Shown here: piece after piece, positions 17,708 through 28,500 of the stretch
Numbering within the stretch: position 1 is the first letter of the stretch
Layout of the letters: each line of letters opens with the position of its first letter
Source: Streptomyces olivoverticillatus
GTDB lineage: Bacteria; Actinomycetota; Actinomycetes; Streptomycetales; Streptomycetaceae
Direction of reading: 5' to 3'
NCBI RefSeq assembly: GCF_014203555.1
Contig: NZ_JACHJH010000003.1
Coordinates: 67,362-131,361, forward strand
Length of the DNA stretch: 64,000 nucleotides
Program-made: the position numbers and the translations under genes
The notes under the pieces: generated by a model
Databases searched by the model: none
Told to the model about the DNA's origin: nothing
What the model saw: only the letters and a program-made list of their open reading frames with translations

Positions 17708-19047
17708 GTTGTGGTACGTGCCGCCGCCACCGCGTCGGCCAGTTCTGCCGCCGAGACCGTACCGGCCGCCTCGTCGTCCGTCTCGTCCGATGCGCCGTCC
17801 CGGACGGCGACCCGGTAGCCCTCGCCGGTCGCCAGCACGTCGACCCAGCGGCCGCCGGGGTGCCCGCAGCGCCGCTCGCACCCGGACCAGTAGACCGGCA
17901 GGCCCCCGGGCCCGCCAGGGCGCGCGCCCGTGAGACAGGCGCTCGCGTCCGCGCGCACGTCCGCCAGGGACTTGACGCAGCCGGGGCGGCCCGCACAGGC
18001 GCCCGCCCGGTGCCACGGCGACTCCGCGGACGTGACCAGGCCCGCCTCCGCCAGGGCGGCGAGCCGCGCGGCGGCCGCCTCGGCGCTCAGGCCGGGGACG
18101 ACCACGCCGCGCCAGGGTGTCACACGCAGTTCGCCGTCGCCGTCCTGCTCGGCGGCCTCGGCCAGGAGCCGCCACTGGGCGGTGGTCAGCCGGCCGAGCG
18201 GGGCGGCCGCCGACAGCGCCCACAGGCCGTCCCGGCCGTGGACGAGACCGGGCGGGGCCGGGGAGCCGAAGGGGAGCGAGGCGTCCGGGACGAGCTCGCA
18301 GCCGATGCCCGCCGATGCGAGCCGGTCCGCCAAACGGTCCGGGCGCGGCCGCCGTTCGGGGTCGAGGTCGCGTACGCGCCAGGCCCCGGTGCCGCTCTCG
18401 CGCGCCGCCGCGAGGAATGCGAGCGCGGCGACGGCGGCCGCGCGCGGGGCATCGTCGGCGGCGATACGCAGGGCCGGTCCCTCGGTGCCGAAGCACAGCA
18501 GGGCGGCTCCCTCGTACGCGCCTCCGCCGGCGCTTGCGATCAATGTCACATCGGGGCGGAGAGCCGCGATGTCGCCGCGTCCGTCGTCCAGGCCGAAGAG
18601 GAACCGTCCCGACAATTCCGACAAGTCGCCTGCGTTGGGCAGGTTGTTCGGGGCGTCCTGGGCGCACAGCAGCGCGTCGAGCGCCCGCGCCCACTCCTGT
18701 ACGTCCGCCTCTGCGCCCCCGGCGTCCAGCCCGCACAGCGGTGAGGCGACGATGTTGCGGATCCGGTCGTGCCGGTCGCTGGGCAGCAGCCCCGCCTTGC
18801 GCAGGCGTGCTCCCAACGCGGCGCCGCAGCCGTCGGGGAGGCCGCGCAGCTGCACGTTGCCGCGCGAGGTGATGTCGAGGTGCCCGTCGCCGAGCTCGTC
18901 GGCGGCGTCCGCGAGCGCGACGGCTTGGCGAGCCGTCAGCAGCCCGCCGGGCAGGCGGACACGCGCGAGGGCCCCGTCGTCCGCGGCATGCAGGCGCAGG
19001 GCGCCGGGGCAGGCGTCGGCGCGGTCGCGGGCGGGGAGGGCGGGCAT
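17704..19047 (-). CDS. cobG: precorrin-3B synthase (siroheme/Fe-S reductase family)
   Basis: CobG is the oxygen-dependent monooxygenase that makes precorrin-3B. It is related to nitrite and sulfite reductases. The 447-residue protein has a ferredoxin-like half-domain with [14 protein letters not shown] and [13 protein letters not shown] sequence. Cluster cysteines are arranged as GACAGRPGC (Cx5C) and later [11 protein letters not shown] (Cx3C), as needed for a [4Fe-4S] centre. ATG 19047 is the first good start. It heads the cobG-cobH-cobIJ operon and is divergent from cobN; no riboswitch was seen on its own side. CobG implies an aerobic route. Confidence 0.88.
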   Translation of the reverse strand: MPALPARDRADACPGALRLHAADDGALARVRLPGGLLTARQAVALADAADELGDGHLDITSRGNVQLRGLPDGCGAALGARLRKAGLLPSDRHDRIRNIVASPLCGLDAGGAEADVQEWARALDALLCAQDAPNNLPNAGDLSELSGRFLFGLDDGRGDIAALRPDVTLIASAGGGAYEGAALLCFGTEGPALRIAADDAPRAAAVAALAFLAAARESGTGAWRVRDLDPERRPRPDRLADRLASAGIGCELVPDASLPFGSPAPPGLVHGRDGLWALSAAAPLGRLTTAQWRLLAEAAEQDGDGELRVTPWRGVVVPGLSAEAAAARLAALAEAGLVTSAESPWHRAGACAGRPGCVKSLADVRADASACLTGARPGGPGGLPVYWSGCERRCGHPGGRWVDVLATGEGYRVAVRDGASDETDDEAAGTVSAAELADAVAAARTTT

Positions 19048-19248
19048 GCGGCGAGCATACCGACGGGTGCGCTGCACGGTTGAGGAGCCCCGGTCCCGCC
19101 CCTTCACCGTTTCCGAAGGAGCGGAGCCCCTTCGAGACCCCCTCCCGGGACACGCCCTAGGCCCTGGGTTGCTTGGGAGCTGAGCCCCGACCAGCTGCTC
19201 CGCATCGCTACTATGACCTCCGGCGGAGCCGATCCGCCGGACGCCAGC

Positions 19249-19343
19249 GACGGCGCCAGGGGAGGAAGCCGGTGAGACTCCGGCACGGTCCCGCCACTGT
19301 GAGCACGGCAGCGATGCCGCGCGAGTCAGGAACTCCCGCCGTC
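19249..19343 (+). promoter_or_regulatory. cobalamin (B12) riboswitch upstream of cobN
   Basis: The conserved core is plain. GCCGGTGAGACTCCGGC is followed by GGTCCCGCCACTGTGA, and then the B12 box AGTCAGGAACTCCCGCC at 19325-19340. The closing stem P1 pairs 19249-19255 with 19337-19343. It lies on the plus strand and ends about 105 bases before the cobN GTG. Class II-type AdoCbl riboswitches repress downstream genes when cobalamin is plentiful. The 19048-19447 gap otherwise holds only the divergent promoters. Confidence 0.92.
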
Positions 19344-19447
19344 CTCCAACCGCCCGGGGCGCGGACCCCGAGGAAGGCCTGCCGCCGCATGCGCACATTC
19401 CGGTCCCGCGTACCCCAGGCAACCCTCGAAGCATTCGGGAGCGCCGC

Positions 19448-23074
<3,627 letters not shown>

Positions 23075-23107
23075 CGCTCTCACGGCGCGTGCCGGCCGCA
23101 TCACCTA

Positions 23108-23842
23108 ATGTGCTGCCTCATGGGTGGGCATCTGCAGGGGGACGAGGACTGGCCGGCACGCACCTTGGGGGTGACCTTCGCCGAGTTGATCGGCGCATCC
23201 TTGTGGGGCGAGCTGCTCGAAGAAGGGCGCATACGAGCGCATGGTGCCGGTGAGGTGCTGTTACGGCAGGGGGATCCCGGCACGCACGCCCTCGCGCTCG
23301 TCCGTGGTGTCGTCAAGGTGTCGCGGACGAAGCAGGACGGCCGTGTCAGTGTGCTGGCCTTCCGGGGCACGGGCGACGTGGTGGGCGAGGCCTCGGCGGC
23401 CCACAGCAAGACCGCCCGGCTGGCCACGGTCGAGTCGATCTCGGCATGCACGGTCGTGGTGGTGGGGAAGGACCGGTTCACGCAATTCATCGAGGCCAAC
23501 GGCCTGTGGCCGGCCCTCCACCGGCACGCCCAGATCCGGCTCACGGAATCCGACAGCGCCCGGTCGGGCTACGGCGGTTCCTGCGAGCGGCTGGCCGTGG
23601 CACTTCTGGCCCTCGTCGCGGCGGCAGGCGGAACAACGGCCCCCACCGGTCTGGAACTGGCGGTCACCCGCTCCGAACTCGCCCAGTACCTCGGCGTTTC
23701 CCGCAACACGGTCAGCAGCAGGCTCGGCGACATCGGTGAGCGCATCGTCGTCGGCAAGCGCAAGAGCATCGTCGTTCACGACACCGCCGGCTTGCGGGCC
23801 GTGGCCGAGGGGCGATCACGCCCGGCGACTCTGTGCGAGTGA
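23108..23842 (+). CDS. Crp/Fnr-family transcriptional regulator
   Basis: The 244-residue protein has an N-terminal cyclic-nucleotide-binding-like beta-barrel: GAGEVLLRQGDPGTHALAL, GVVKVSR, FRGTGDVVGEASAA, ATVESISACTVVVV. A C-terminal Crp-type winged HTH follows: LAVTRSELAQYLGVSRNTVS and SRLGDIGERIVV. The phosphate-binding cassette is imperfect (GDVVGEASAA), so the ligand cannot be assigned. ATG 23108 or ATG 23120 may be used; neither has a clear ribosome site. It follows cobN by 33 bases but is functionally closer to the next cluster, which begins with a nucleotide cyclase-like gene 125 bases downstream. Confidence 0.85.
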   Translation: MCCLMGGHLQGDEDWPARTLGVTFAELIGASLWGELLEEGRIRAHGAGEVLLRQGDPGTHALALVRGVVKVSRTKQDGRVSVLAFRGTGDVVGEASAAHSKTARLATVESISACTVVVVGKDRFTQFIEANGLWPALHRHAQIRLTESDSARSGYGGSCERLAVALLALVAAAGGTTAPTGLELAVTRSELAQYLGVSRNTVSSRLGDIGERIVVGKRKSIVVHDTAGLRAVAEGRSRPATLCE

Positions 23843-23854
23843 GGCACACCACAT

Positions 23855-23881
23855 GCGTTGTGCACTCGTAGTGCACAACGC
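23855..23881. promoter_or_regulatory. 11-bp perfect inverted repeat, operator or terminator before the cyclase cluster
   Basis: GCGTTGTGCAC at 23855-23865 pairs fully with GTGCACAACGC at 23871-23881 across a 5-base spacer. It starts 13 bases after the Crp/Fnr stop and ends 86 bases before the cyclase start. It could be a Crp/Fnr-type operator (TGTGCAC-N5-GTGCACA) controlling the cluster, or a factor-independent terminator without a T-tract. Confidence 0.5.
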
Positions 23882-23967
23882 CATGCCCGGCTCCACGAGC
23901 ATCTGAGGCATCCGGCCCGGCGCGCCGACCGCGCACCGGGAGAGCCCTCAGACAGAGGAGCCCGCGC

Positions 23968-24825
23968 ATGTCCGCCACCGCATTCCCGCCCTCCGGTCCG
24001 GCGCCCTGGAGCGTCAGCCGGGACCTTCCGCCCTACCGCGGAATCCTGGCCGTCGACGCCAAGGACTTCACCGGCAGGCCCGCCGTCGAGCACGTCACCC
24101 TCACCACCACGATCCCGCAACTCCTCCACCAGGCCCTCGAACGCGCCGGACTGGAACAGCTGTGGCGGGACCAGCGGTTCGCCAACAACACCGGGGACGG
24201 CTTCGTCTTCGGCTTCGATCCCGTGGCCCTGCCGCGCGTGATCCACCCCTTCCTGAACGAACTCCAGGAACTGCTCACCGACTACAACATCCACGCGACC
24301 GCCACCGGCCGGCTCCGCCTGCGCGTCAGCCTCCACGTCGGGCCGCTGCCCGACTCCGGAGCCCCGGGCGACGGCAACGGCACACCCCGCAACGACACCC
24401 ACCGGCTCCTGGACTCCACGCCCGTCAAGGCCATCCTGGCCGCGTCCAGCGAAAGCATCACCCAGGTCGCCGCGATCGTCTCGCAACGGGTCTTCGAGGA
24501 CGCCGTCCTCTCCGGCTACACCCGCCTCCACCCCGACCGCTTCATCGAGGTGCCCGCCACGGTCGAGGGCAAGAACTTCCAGCAACGGGCCTGGCTCTTC
24601 GTACCCGCACCCTCCGGCAACCTCTACGACCGGCGCATCCTCGGCGACGGGGCCGGGTCCGAGGGCCCCGCCCAGCCCGAGCGGGCCCCCGCACCTCCGG
24701 CCGAACCGGCCCCGGCACCCGCCGTGACCAACAACTACGGTTTCCTCTCCAACGCGAAGACCGTGCGCGGCGGGCAGCACCAGCACGTCCACGGGAGCGA
24801 CTCCGGTCAGGGCGGCACTGCGTGA
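23968..24825 (+). CDS. class III nucleotide cyclase-like protein with C-terminal amyloid-type signalling motif
   Basis: This 285-residue protein has a class III adenylate/guanylate cyclase-like domain (about 23-215). VDAKDFT aligns with the canonical VDIVGFT block, so metal Asp30 is present. NTGDGFVFGF gives the second metal Asp77. VSLHVGP and NDTHRLL supply Asn142 and Arg146 in the NxxxR register of the transition-state pair. Catalysis is therefore possible. A Pro/Ala linker leads to a C-terminal tail with motif NNxGFLSxAxTVxGGQH at 255-271, shared with the next protein's N-terminus. GAGG stands before ATG 23968. The stop overlaps the next start by one base. Product nucleotide and trigger are unknown. 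Confidence 0.72.
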   Translation: MSATAFPPSGPAPWSVSRDLPPYRGILAVDAKDFTGRPAVEHVTLTTTIPQLLHQALERAGLEQLWRDQRFANNTGDGFVFGFDPVALPRVIHPFLNELQELLTDYNIHATATGRLRLRVSLHVGPLPDSGAPGDGNGTPRNDTHRLLDSTPVKAILAASSESITQVAAIVSQRVFEDAVLSGYTRLHPDRFIEVPATVEGKNFQQRAWLFVPAPSGNLYDRRILGDGAGSEGPAQPERAPAPPAEPAPAPAVTNNYGFLSNAKTVRGGQHQHVHGSDSGQGGTA

Positions 24826-26918
24826 TGAGCGCGGAACCGAACGGCGAATCACCGCCGGTGATTCCCCCGGACTTCAGCCGGATCTTCGCGGAGGTGGGCG
24901 GGCCACCCATCATCTGGAACAACGGGTTCCTCAGCTTCGCCCACACGGTCGACGGCGGCCAGCACATGGGCGTCCCTGCCACCCCTGCCGGAACACCCGC
25001 CCGAAGCGACACCGTCGAGCGACGTGAAGGCGACATCGCCGCCGAGCAGACCCTGGCAGCCATGAGCGGGTTCGCCGAGCCGCACTGGTTCGCCGAAGCC
25101 CTGACGAAGCTGAGCGGCCGCGTGGTCTTCCTCGCGGGCGCCCGGGGCAGCGGACGCCGGACCGCCGCGCTCAACCTGTTACGACGCAAAACGGACAGCT
25201 TCGCCCTGCGCGCCGTCGACTCCGACGTCGAACTGGCCACGTGGACCGTCGGCAGCACCGGTGCCCGTGGCTATCTGATCGACGGTCTCCTGGAGACGAG
25301 GACACTCGCCCTCGGCAGCATCGCGCTGGAGGGCCTGCGGGGGCAACTCGACCGGGCGGAAGCCTTCCTGGTCGTCGTCATCGAACCCACACCCGAGGCC
25401 GTCGCCCATCTACGGGACGCCCTGCACATCGAGCCCGTGCGGGCGGAGCCGCCATCCCCGAGTGCGGTGCTGGACGCCAAACTCAAGACCCTCTTCCCTG
25501 ACGAGGGGCGGCGTCGCTCGGCTCTCGCCGCCCTTCCGGCGGGATTTCTCGACCAGACCCTGCAGCGCCGGCCGGGTCCGTCCCAGGTCGTGGAGATAGC
25601 CTCCGAGATCGTTCGGGTCGCGAACGGGGAGGCGCCGGCGGAGGACATCGGCCGGCACCTGAGCCTCTATGCCACCGAGCGCGCGCCCCAACTGCTGCAC
25701 TCGGTCCGCGACAACCCCGATGACCTCGCCCTGCTCCTCGCCACCTGCGTCTTCGAACACTTCGACCACACGGTTGTCGAGGACGAGGCCCGACGTCTGC
25801 AGGAAATCGCCGCAGGCCGGCTCGATGCCGCCCGGCCACGGGAGACGGAAACCGACACCGCGGCGGAGAACCCCGGATTCGTCTTCCTCCGGTCCCGCAA
25901 AGAGCGGTTGGACGCCATCGAGGCCTACCGCGGCCGACCGGAGGTGCACACCACCTCCGCCCACAGCTACTTCACCGAGCCGGTCGCCTTCACCAGGCAC
26001 CTCCAAGGGCGGGCCGTGCTCGATCTCGTCTGGCGCGAACACCGCGACGCGGGTGAACTGCTCGTGGAGTGGCTCCGGCAGACACCCGCGGCCCACCAGT
26101 CGCGGGCCGACCGCGCCGGGTTCATCCTCGGCCAGCTGGTGCAGTGGAGCTCCGGCCGCCGGGCGCTCGACCCCATCGAGCAGTTGGCCCACTCGGACAG
26201 GGCACCGGACTGGCGGATGGCCGCCCGCGCGTTCGGGGCCGCCTCGACCGACCCCGTGGTTGCCACTGCCGTCAAGAACCGGTTGCGGGGATGGTCCCGG
26301 GCGGCCTCCGAGTCACTGCGCTGCACGGCGGCACTGACCTGTGCCACAGAGTTCGGTCTGGCGCGGCCCGAGGCGGCGCTGAATCTGCTGCACACCATCA
26401 TGACGACACGGGACGACGATTCCGCGACGGTCGAGGCGGCGGTGCGACGGGCACTGCTCTCCCTGTTCGCCGAACCCGCCATCCGGCCACGCATGGCCGG
26501 TGCCCTCGTCCACTGGTCGCGTTCGTCCGGAGCCGTCGGCCGCACGGCGTGCACGGCCGTCGCCCAGCTGCTGAAGACGGCGGGCACGGCCAGGGAGCCG
26601 GGGGAGTGGTGGACCGGCCACCTGCTCTCCGGGGACCAGCCCCCCGGCGCGGAGCTCATCAGGTCCGCCCTCATGGAACCGACGAGCTACGAAGCCGCCC
26701 GCGACGCCCTCCTGGAGTGGCAGCGGCGCGCGGCCACCGATCCCCGCCGCGCCCACGCCGTCGAGCAGCTCACCGGCATGCTGGCCCGTCACCTGCGAGG
26801 CGGCGTATTCCGCCTGTTCACCGACCTCGAGCGCGCCATGCCGGCTCCCGGCGCGCAACGCGCCGCCCAGGCCCTCGCGCAATGGCGCCACGGCACTTTG
26901 GAGAAAGGCCACGCATGA
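24825..26918 (+). CDS. STAND-like large protein with N-terminal amyloid-type motif and degenerate P-loop
   Basis: The 697-residue protein carries NNGFLSFAHTVDGGQH at residues 32-47, matching the cyclase tail in 13 positions. A nucleotide-binding-like region follows. FLAGARGSGRRT (102-113) resembles Walker A, but Arg occupies the Lys and Ser/Thr positions, and LVVVIEPTPE resembles Walker B. From about residue 280 the protein is Ala/Leu/Arg-rich and helical, like a HEAT/TPR superstructure. This fits a STAND-type signal transducer with weakened nucleotide binding. ATG 24825 shares a base with the cyclase stop, and the stop overlaps the next ATG. I recognise no exact family; the NTPase assignment is inference. 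Confidence 0.55.
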   Translation: MSAEPNGESPPVIPPDFSRIFAEVGGPPIIWNNGFLSFAHTVDGGQHMGVPATPAGTPARSDTVERREGDIAAEQTLAAMSGFAEPHWFAEALTKLSGRVVFLAGARGSGRRTAALNLLRRKTDSFALRAVDSDVELATWTVGSTGARGYLIDGLLETRTLALGSIALEGLRGQLDRAEAFLVVVIEPTPEAVAHLRDALHIEPVRAEPPSPSAVLDAKLKTLFPDEGRRRSALAALPAGFLDQTLQRRPGPSQVVEIASEIVRVANGEAPAEDIGRHLSLYATERAPQLLHSVRDNPDDLALLLATCVFEHFDHTVVEDEARRLQEIAAGRLDAARPRETETDTAAENPGFVFLRSRKERLDAIEAYRGRPEVHTTSAHSYFTEPVAFTRHLQGRAVLDLVWREHRDAGELLVEWLRQTPAAHQSRADRAGFILGQLVQWSSGRRALDPIEQLAHSDRAPDWRMAARAFGAASTDPVVATAVKNRLRGWSRAASESLRCTAALTCATEFGLARPEAALNLLHTIMTTRDDDSATVEAAVRRALLSLFAEPAIRPRMAGALVHWSRSSGAVGRTACTAVAQLLKTAGTAREPGEWWTGHLLSGDQPPGAELIRSALMEPTSYEAARDALLEWQRRAATDPRRAHAVEQLTGMLARHLRGGVFRLFTDLERAMPAPGAQRAAQALAQWRHGTLEKGHA

Positions 26919-27754
26919 CCACGACCACCTACCACCCGCCTGCGGCTCCGGCAGCCGAACCCCTGCTGTGGACCCGCGGCTGCCGCCCCTTCGGGGAACT
27001 TCTCCGCTTCCGCCTCTCCGATCCCGGCCACGCCGCGCTGGTGCTGATCGACCGCGAGGGGCGGGCCGCCTCCGAGCCCGCGACGCGGTTGTCCCTGGTG
27101 AAGGCCGCGTTGGGTGGCTACACCGAGGTGTACCTCGTCGACACCGCCCCCCGGACCGGGATGTGGCAGCTGCCCGTCGGCGCCGAGCCGGCCCTGCTGG
27201 AGATCACATGGTGGGTTGCCGACCCGGCCCGGGCCATCCTGAGCGGGCCCGGCCCCGCCGACCCCTGGGCCACGGTCAGCGGTCACCTGGACCACATGCT
27301 GCACACGATGCATGCCAGGACCCGGGCCACCGGCCAGGAACTGACCCCGCACCACGTCGCCCAATACCTCGCGCGACCGCAGCCCCTCGAAGGCACCGGC
27401 CTGGCCTGCTGTACGGAGACCGCTCCGTCGGTCTTCGAGCCGTCCGCGGACGACAGCGCTGCCCCGCCCCAGCTGTGGTCACCTCAGCGACGCGAGGAGT
27501 ACGAGTTCTATCTGCAGGCCGTGCGCACGGGGCCCGAGGCCCTCGCCGCCCTGTGGCTCCTGCACCACCCCAACGAGGTGCAGAAAGTCCTGGAATGGGT
27601 CACTGACCACCCGATGCCCACCGATCCGGTGCCTCGCGAGCGCGACGCCACCCACCGGCTCCTCGACCTGCTCTCCCACGAGGAGAAGGAGCAGATGGCC
27701 AAGGTCGTCGCCGAGCGCATCCACGCCATGGCCGTACCGGAAGGAGACCGCTGA
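26915..27754 (+). CDS. uncharacterised cluster protein (possible SPFH-like domain)
   Basis: I do not recognise this 279-residue protein with confidence. Its first 170 residues alternate beta and alpha character: LLRFRLSDPGHAALVLID, GYTEVYLVDTAPRTG and LLEITWWVADPARAI, then a helix with HLDHMLHTMHARTRA. That order faintly recalls SPFH/stomatin domains. The last 90 residues are helical and charged. It has no membrane segment and no catalytic motif that I can see. It overlaps the STAND-like gene by four bases and the nuclease gene by one, so stoichiometric expression with both is likely. Confidence 0.5.
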   Translation: MTTTTYHPPAAPAAEPLLWTRGCRPFGELLRFRLSDPGHAALVLIDREGRAASEPATRLSLVKAALGGYTEVYLVDTAPRTGMWQLPVGAEPALLEITWWVADPARAILSGPGPADPWATVSGHLDHMLHTMHARTRATGQELTPHHVAQYLARPQPLEGTGLACCTETAPSVFEPSADDSAAPPQLWSPQRREEYEFYLQAVRTGPEALAALWLLHHPNEVQKVLEWVTDHPMPTDPVPRERDATHRLLDLLSHEEKEQMAKVVAERIHAMAVPEGDR

Positions 27755-28491
27755 TGCCCCGGGACCGCTACTACCGGCGAGGACACTGGGTGCGCAAAGC
27801 TGCGCCCGCCCGGCGCGCCCGCAGAGGGCTGCGGCTGCGGCTGCCGCGCACCCGGGCCGAGACCAACGCGGCGATCACCGCCCTCATCTTCCTCACCTGC
27901 ATCCTGTTGCGCCTGCTCAGGCTGCTGGCCGGGCTCGGCACCCGCGCATGGCTGCTCGTCCCCCTCGCCGTCGGCGGCTGGTGGCTCGTCGCCGTCGTGG
28001 CCCGCAGGCGGAACCGGTTCCGGAGAAAGCCGAGCGTGGGACGGCCGCGGCTGTCCCTGCAGCACATCGATGCCCTGTCACCAGCCCAGTTCGAACTGGC
28101 CATACGCGATCTGATGATCCGGGACGGCATCGACGCCCGGCATGTGGGCCGCCGCGGCGATCAGGCGGCCGACGTCCTCGGCAAGGACCGGGCGGGGCGG
28201 ATGTTCGTCGTCCAGTGCAAGCACACCACGATCGGCGGCCGGGTGGGATCCCACGTCATGTACGAGGTGAAGGGCACCGCCGAGCCCGTACACGGCGCCG
28301 ATGTCGCCGTGGTGGTGACGAACGGCGGCTTCACACGCGACGCGCGCGCCTGGGGCGAACGCCACGGCATTCACTGCGTCGACCGGGAGCGACTGTCCGA
28401 ATGGATCGAGGACGAGCGCTCCTTGGCGCGGTTGCTCGGTGTGCGGTCACGCGGAGGCTTCGAGTTGGGAGCGAGGTCCGCCGATCACTAG
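27754..28491 (+). CDS. membrane-anchored Mrr-type restriction endonuclease-like protein
   Basis: The 245-residue protein has a basic N-terminus and two hydrophobic helices (about 39-61 and 65-83). An Mrr-type nuclease domain follows. ALSPAQFELAIRDL carries Glu114, GDQAADVLG carries the presumed metal Asp140, and VVQCK provides Gln154-x-Lys156, a QxK variant of PD-(D/E)xK. VVVTNGGFTRDARAWG is the typical Mrr tail. Mrr-family enzymes cut DNA, often modified DNA; TM-tethered forms occur as effectors in defence systems. ATG 27754 shares one base with the preceding stop. The likely role is DNA-cleaving effector of this cluster (inference). Confidence 0.8.
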   Translation: MPRDRYYRRGHWVRKAAPARRARRGLRLRLPRTRAETNAAITALIFLTCILLRLLRLLAGLGTRAWLLVPLAVGGWWLVAVVARRRNRFRRKPSVGRPRLSLQHIDALSPAQFELAIRDLMIRDGIDARHVGRRGDQAADVLGKDRAGRMFVVQCKHTTIGGRVGSHVMYEVKGTAEPVHGADVAVVVTNGGFTRDARAWGERHGIHCVDRERLSEWIEDERSLARLLGVRSRGGFELGARSADH

Positions 28492-28500
28492 GATCCTCGG

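Noticed and set aside
23108..23842. The Crp/Fnr gene as part of the cobN operon with a B12 role
   Set aside because: It follows cobN by 33 bases but shows no cobalamin-binding domain, and its family fits the downstream cyclase cluster better. Not excluded by sequence alone.
23968..24825. Calling the cluster a standard Pycsar system
   Set aside because: Pycsar effectors carry a cyclic-nucleotide-binding domain fused to TM or TIR. No downstream protein here shows one, and the shared terminal motif suggests protein-protein signalling instead.
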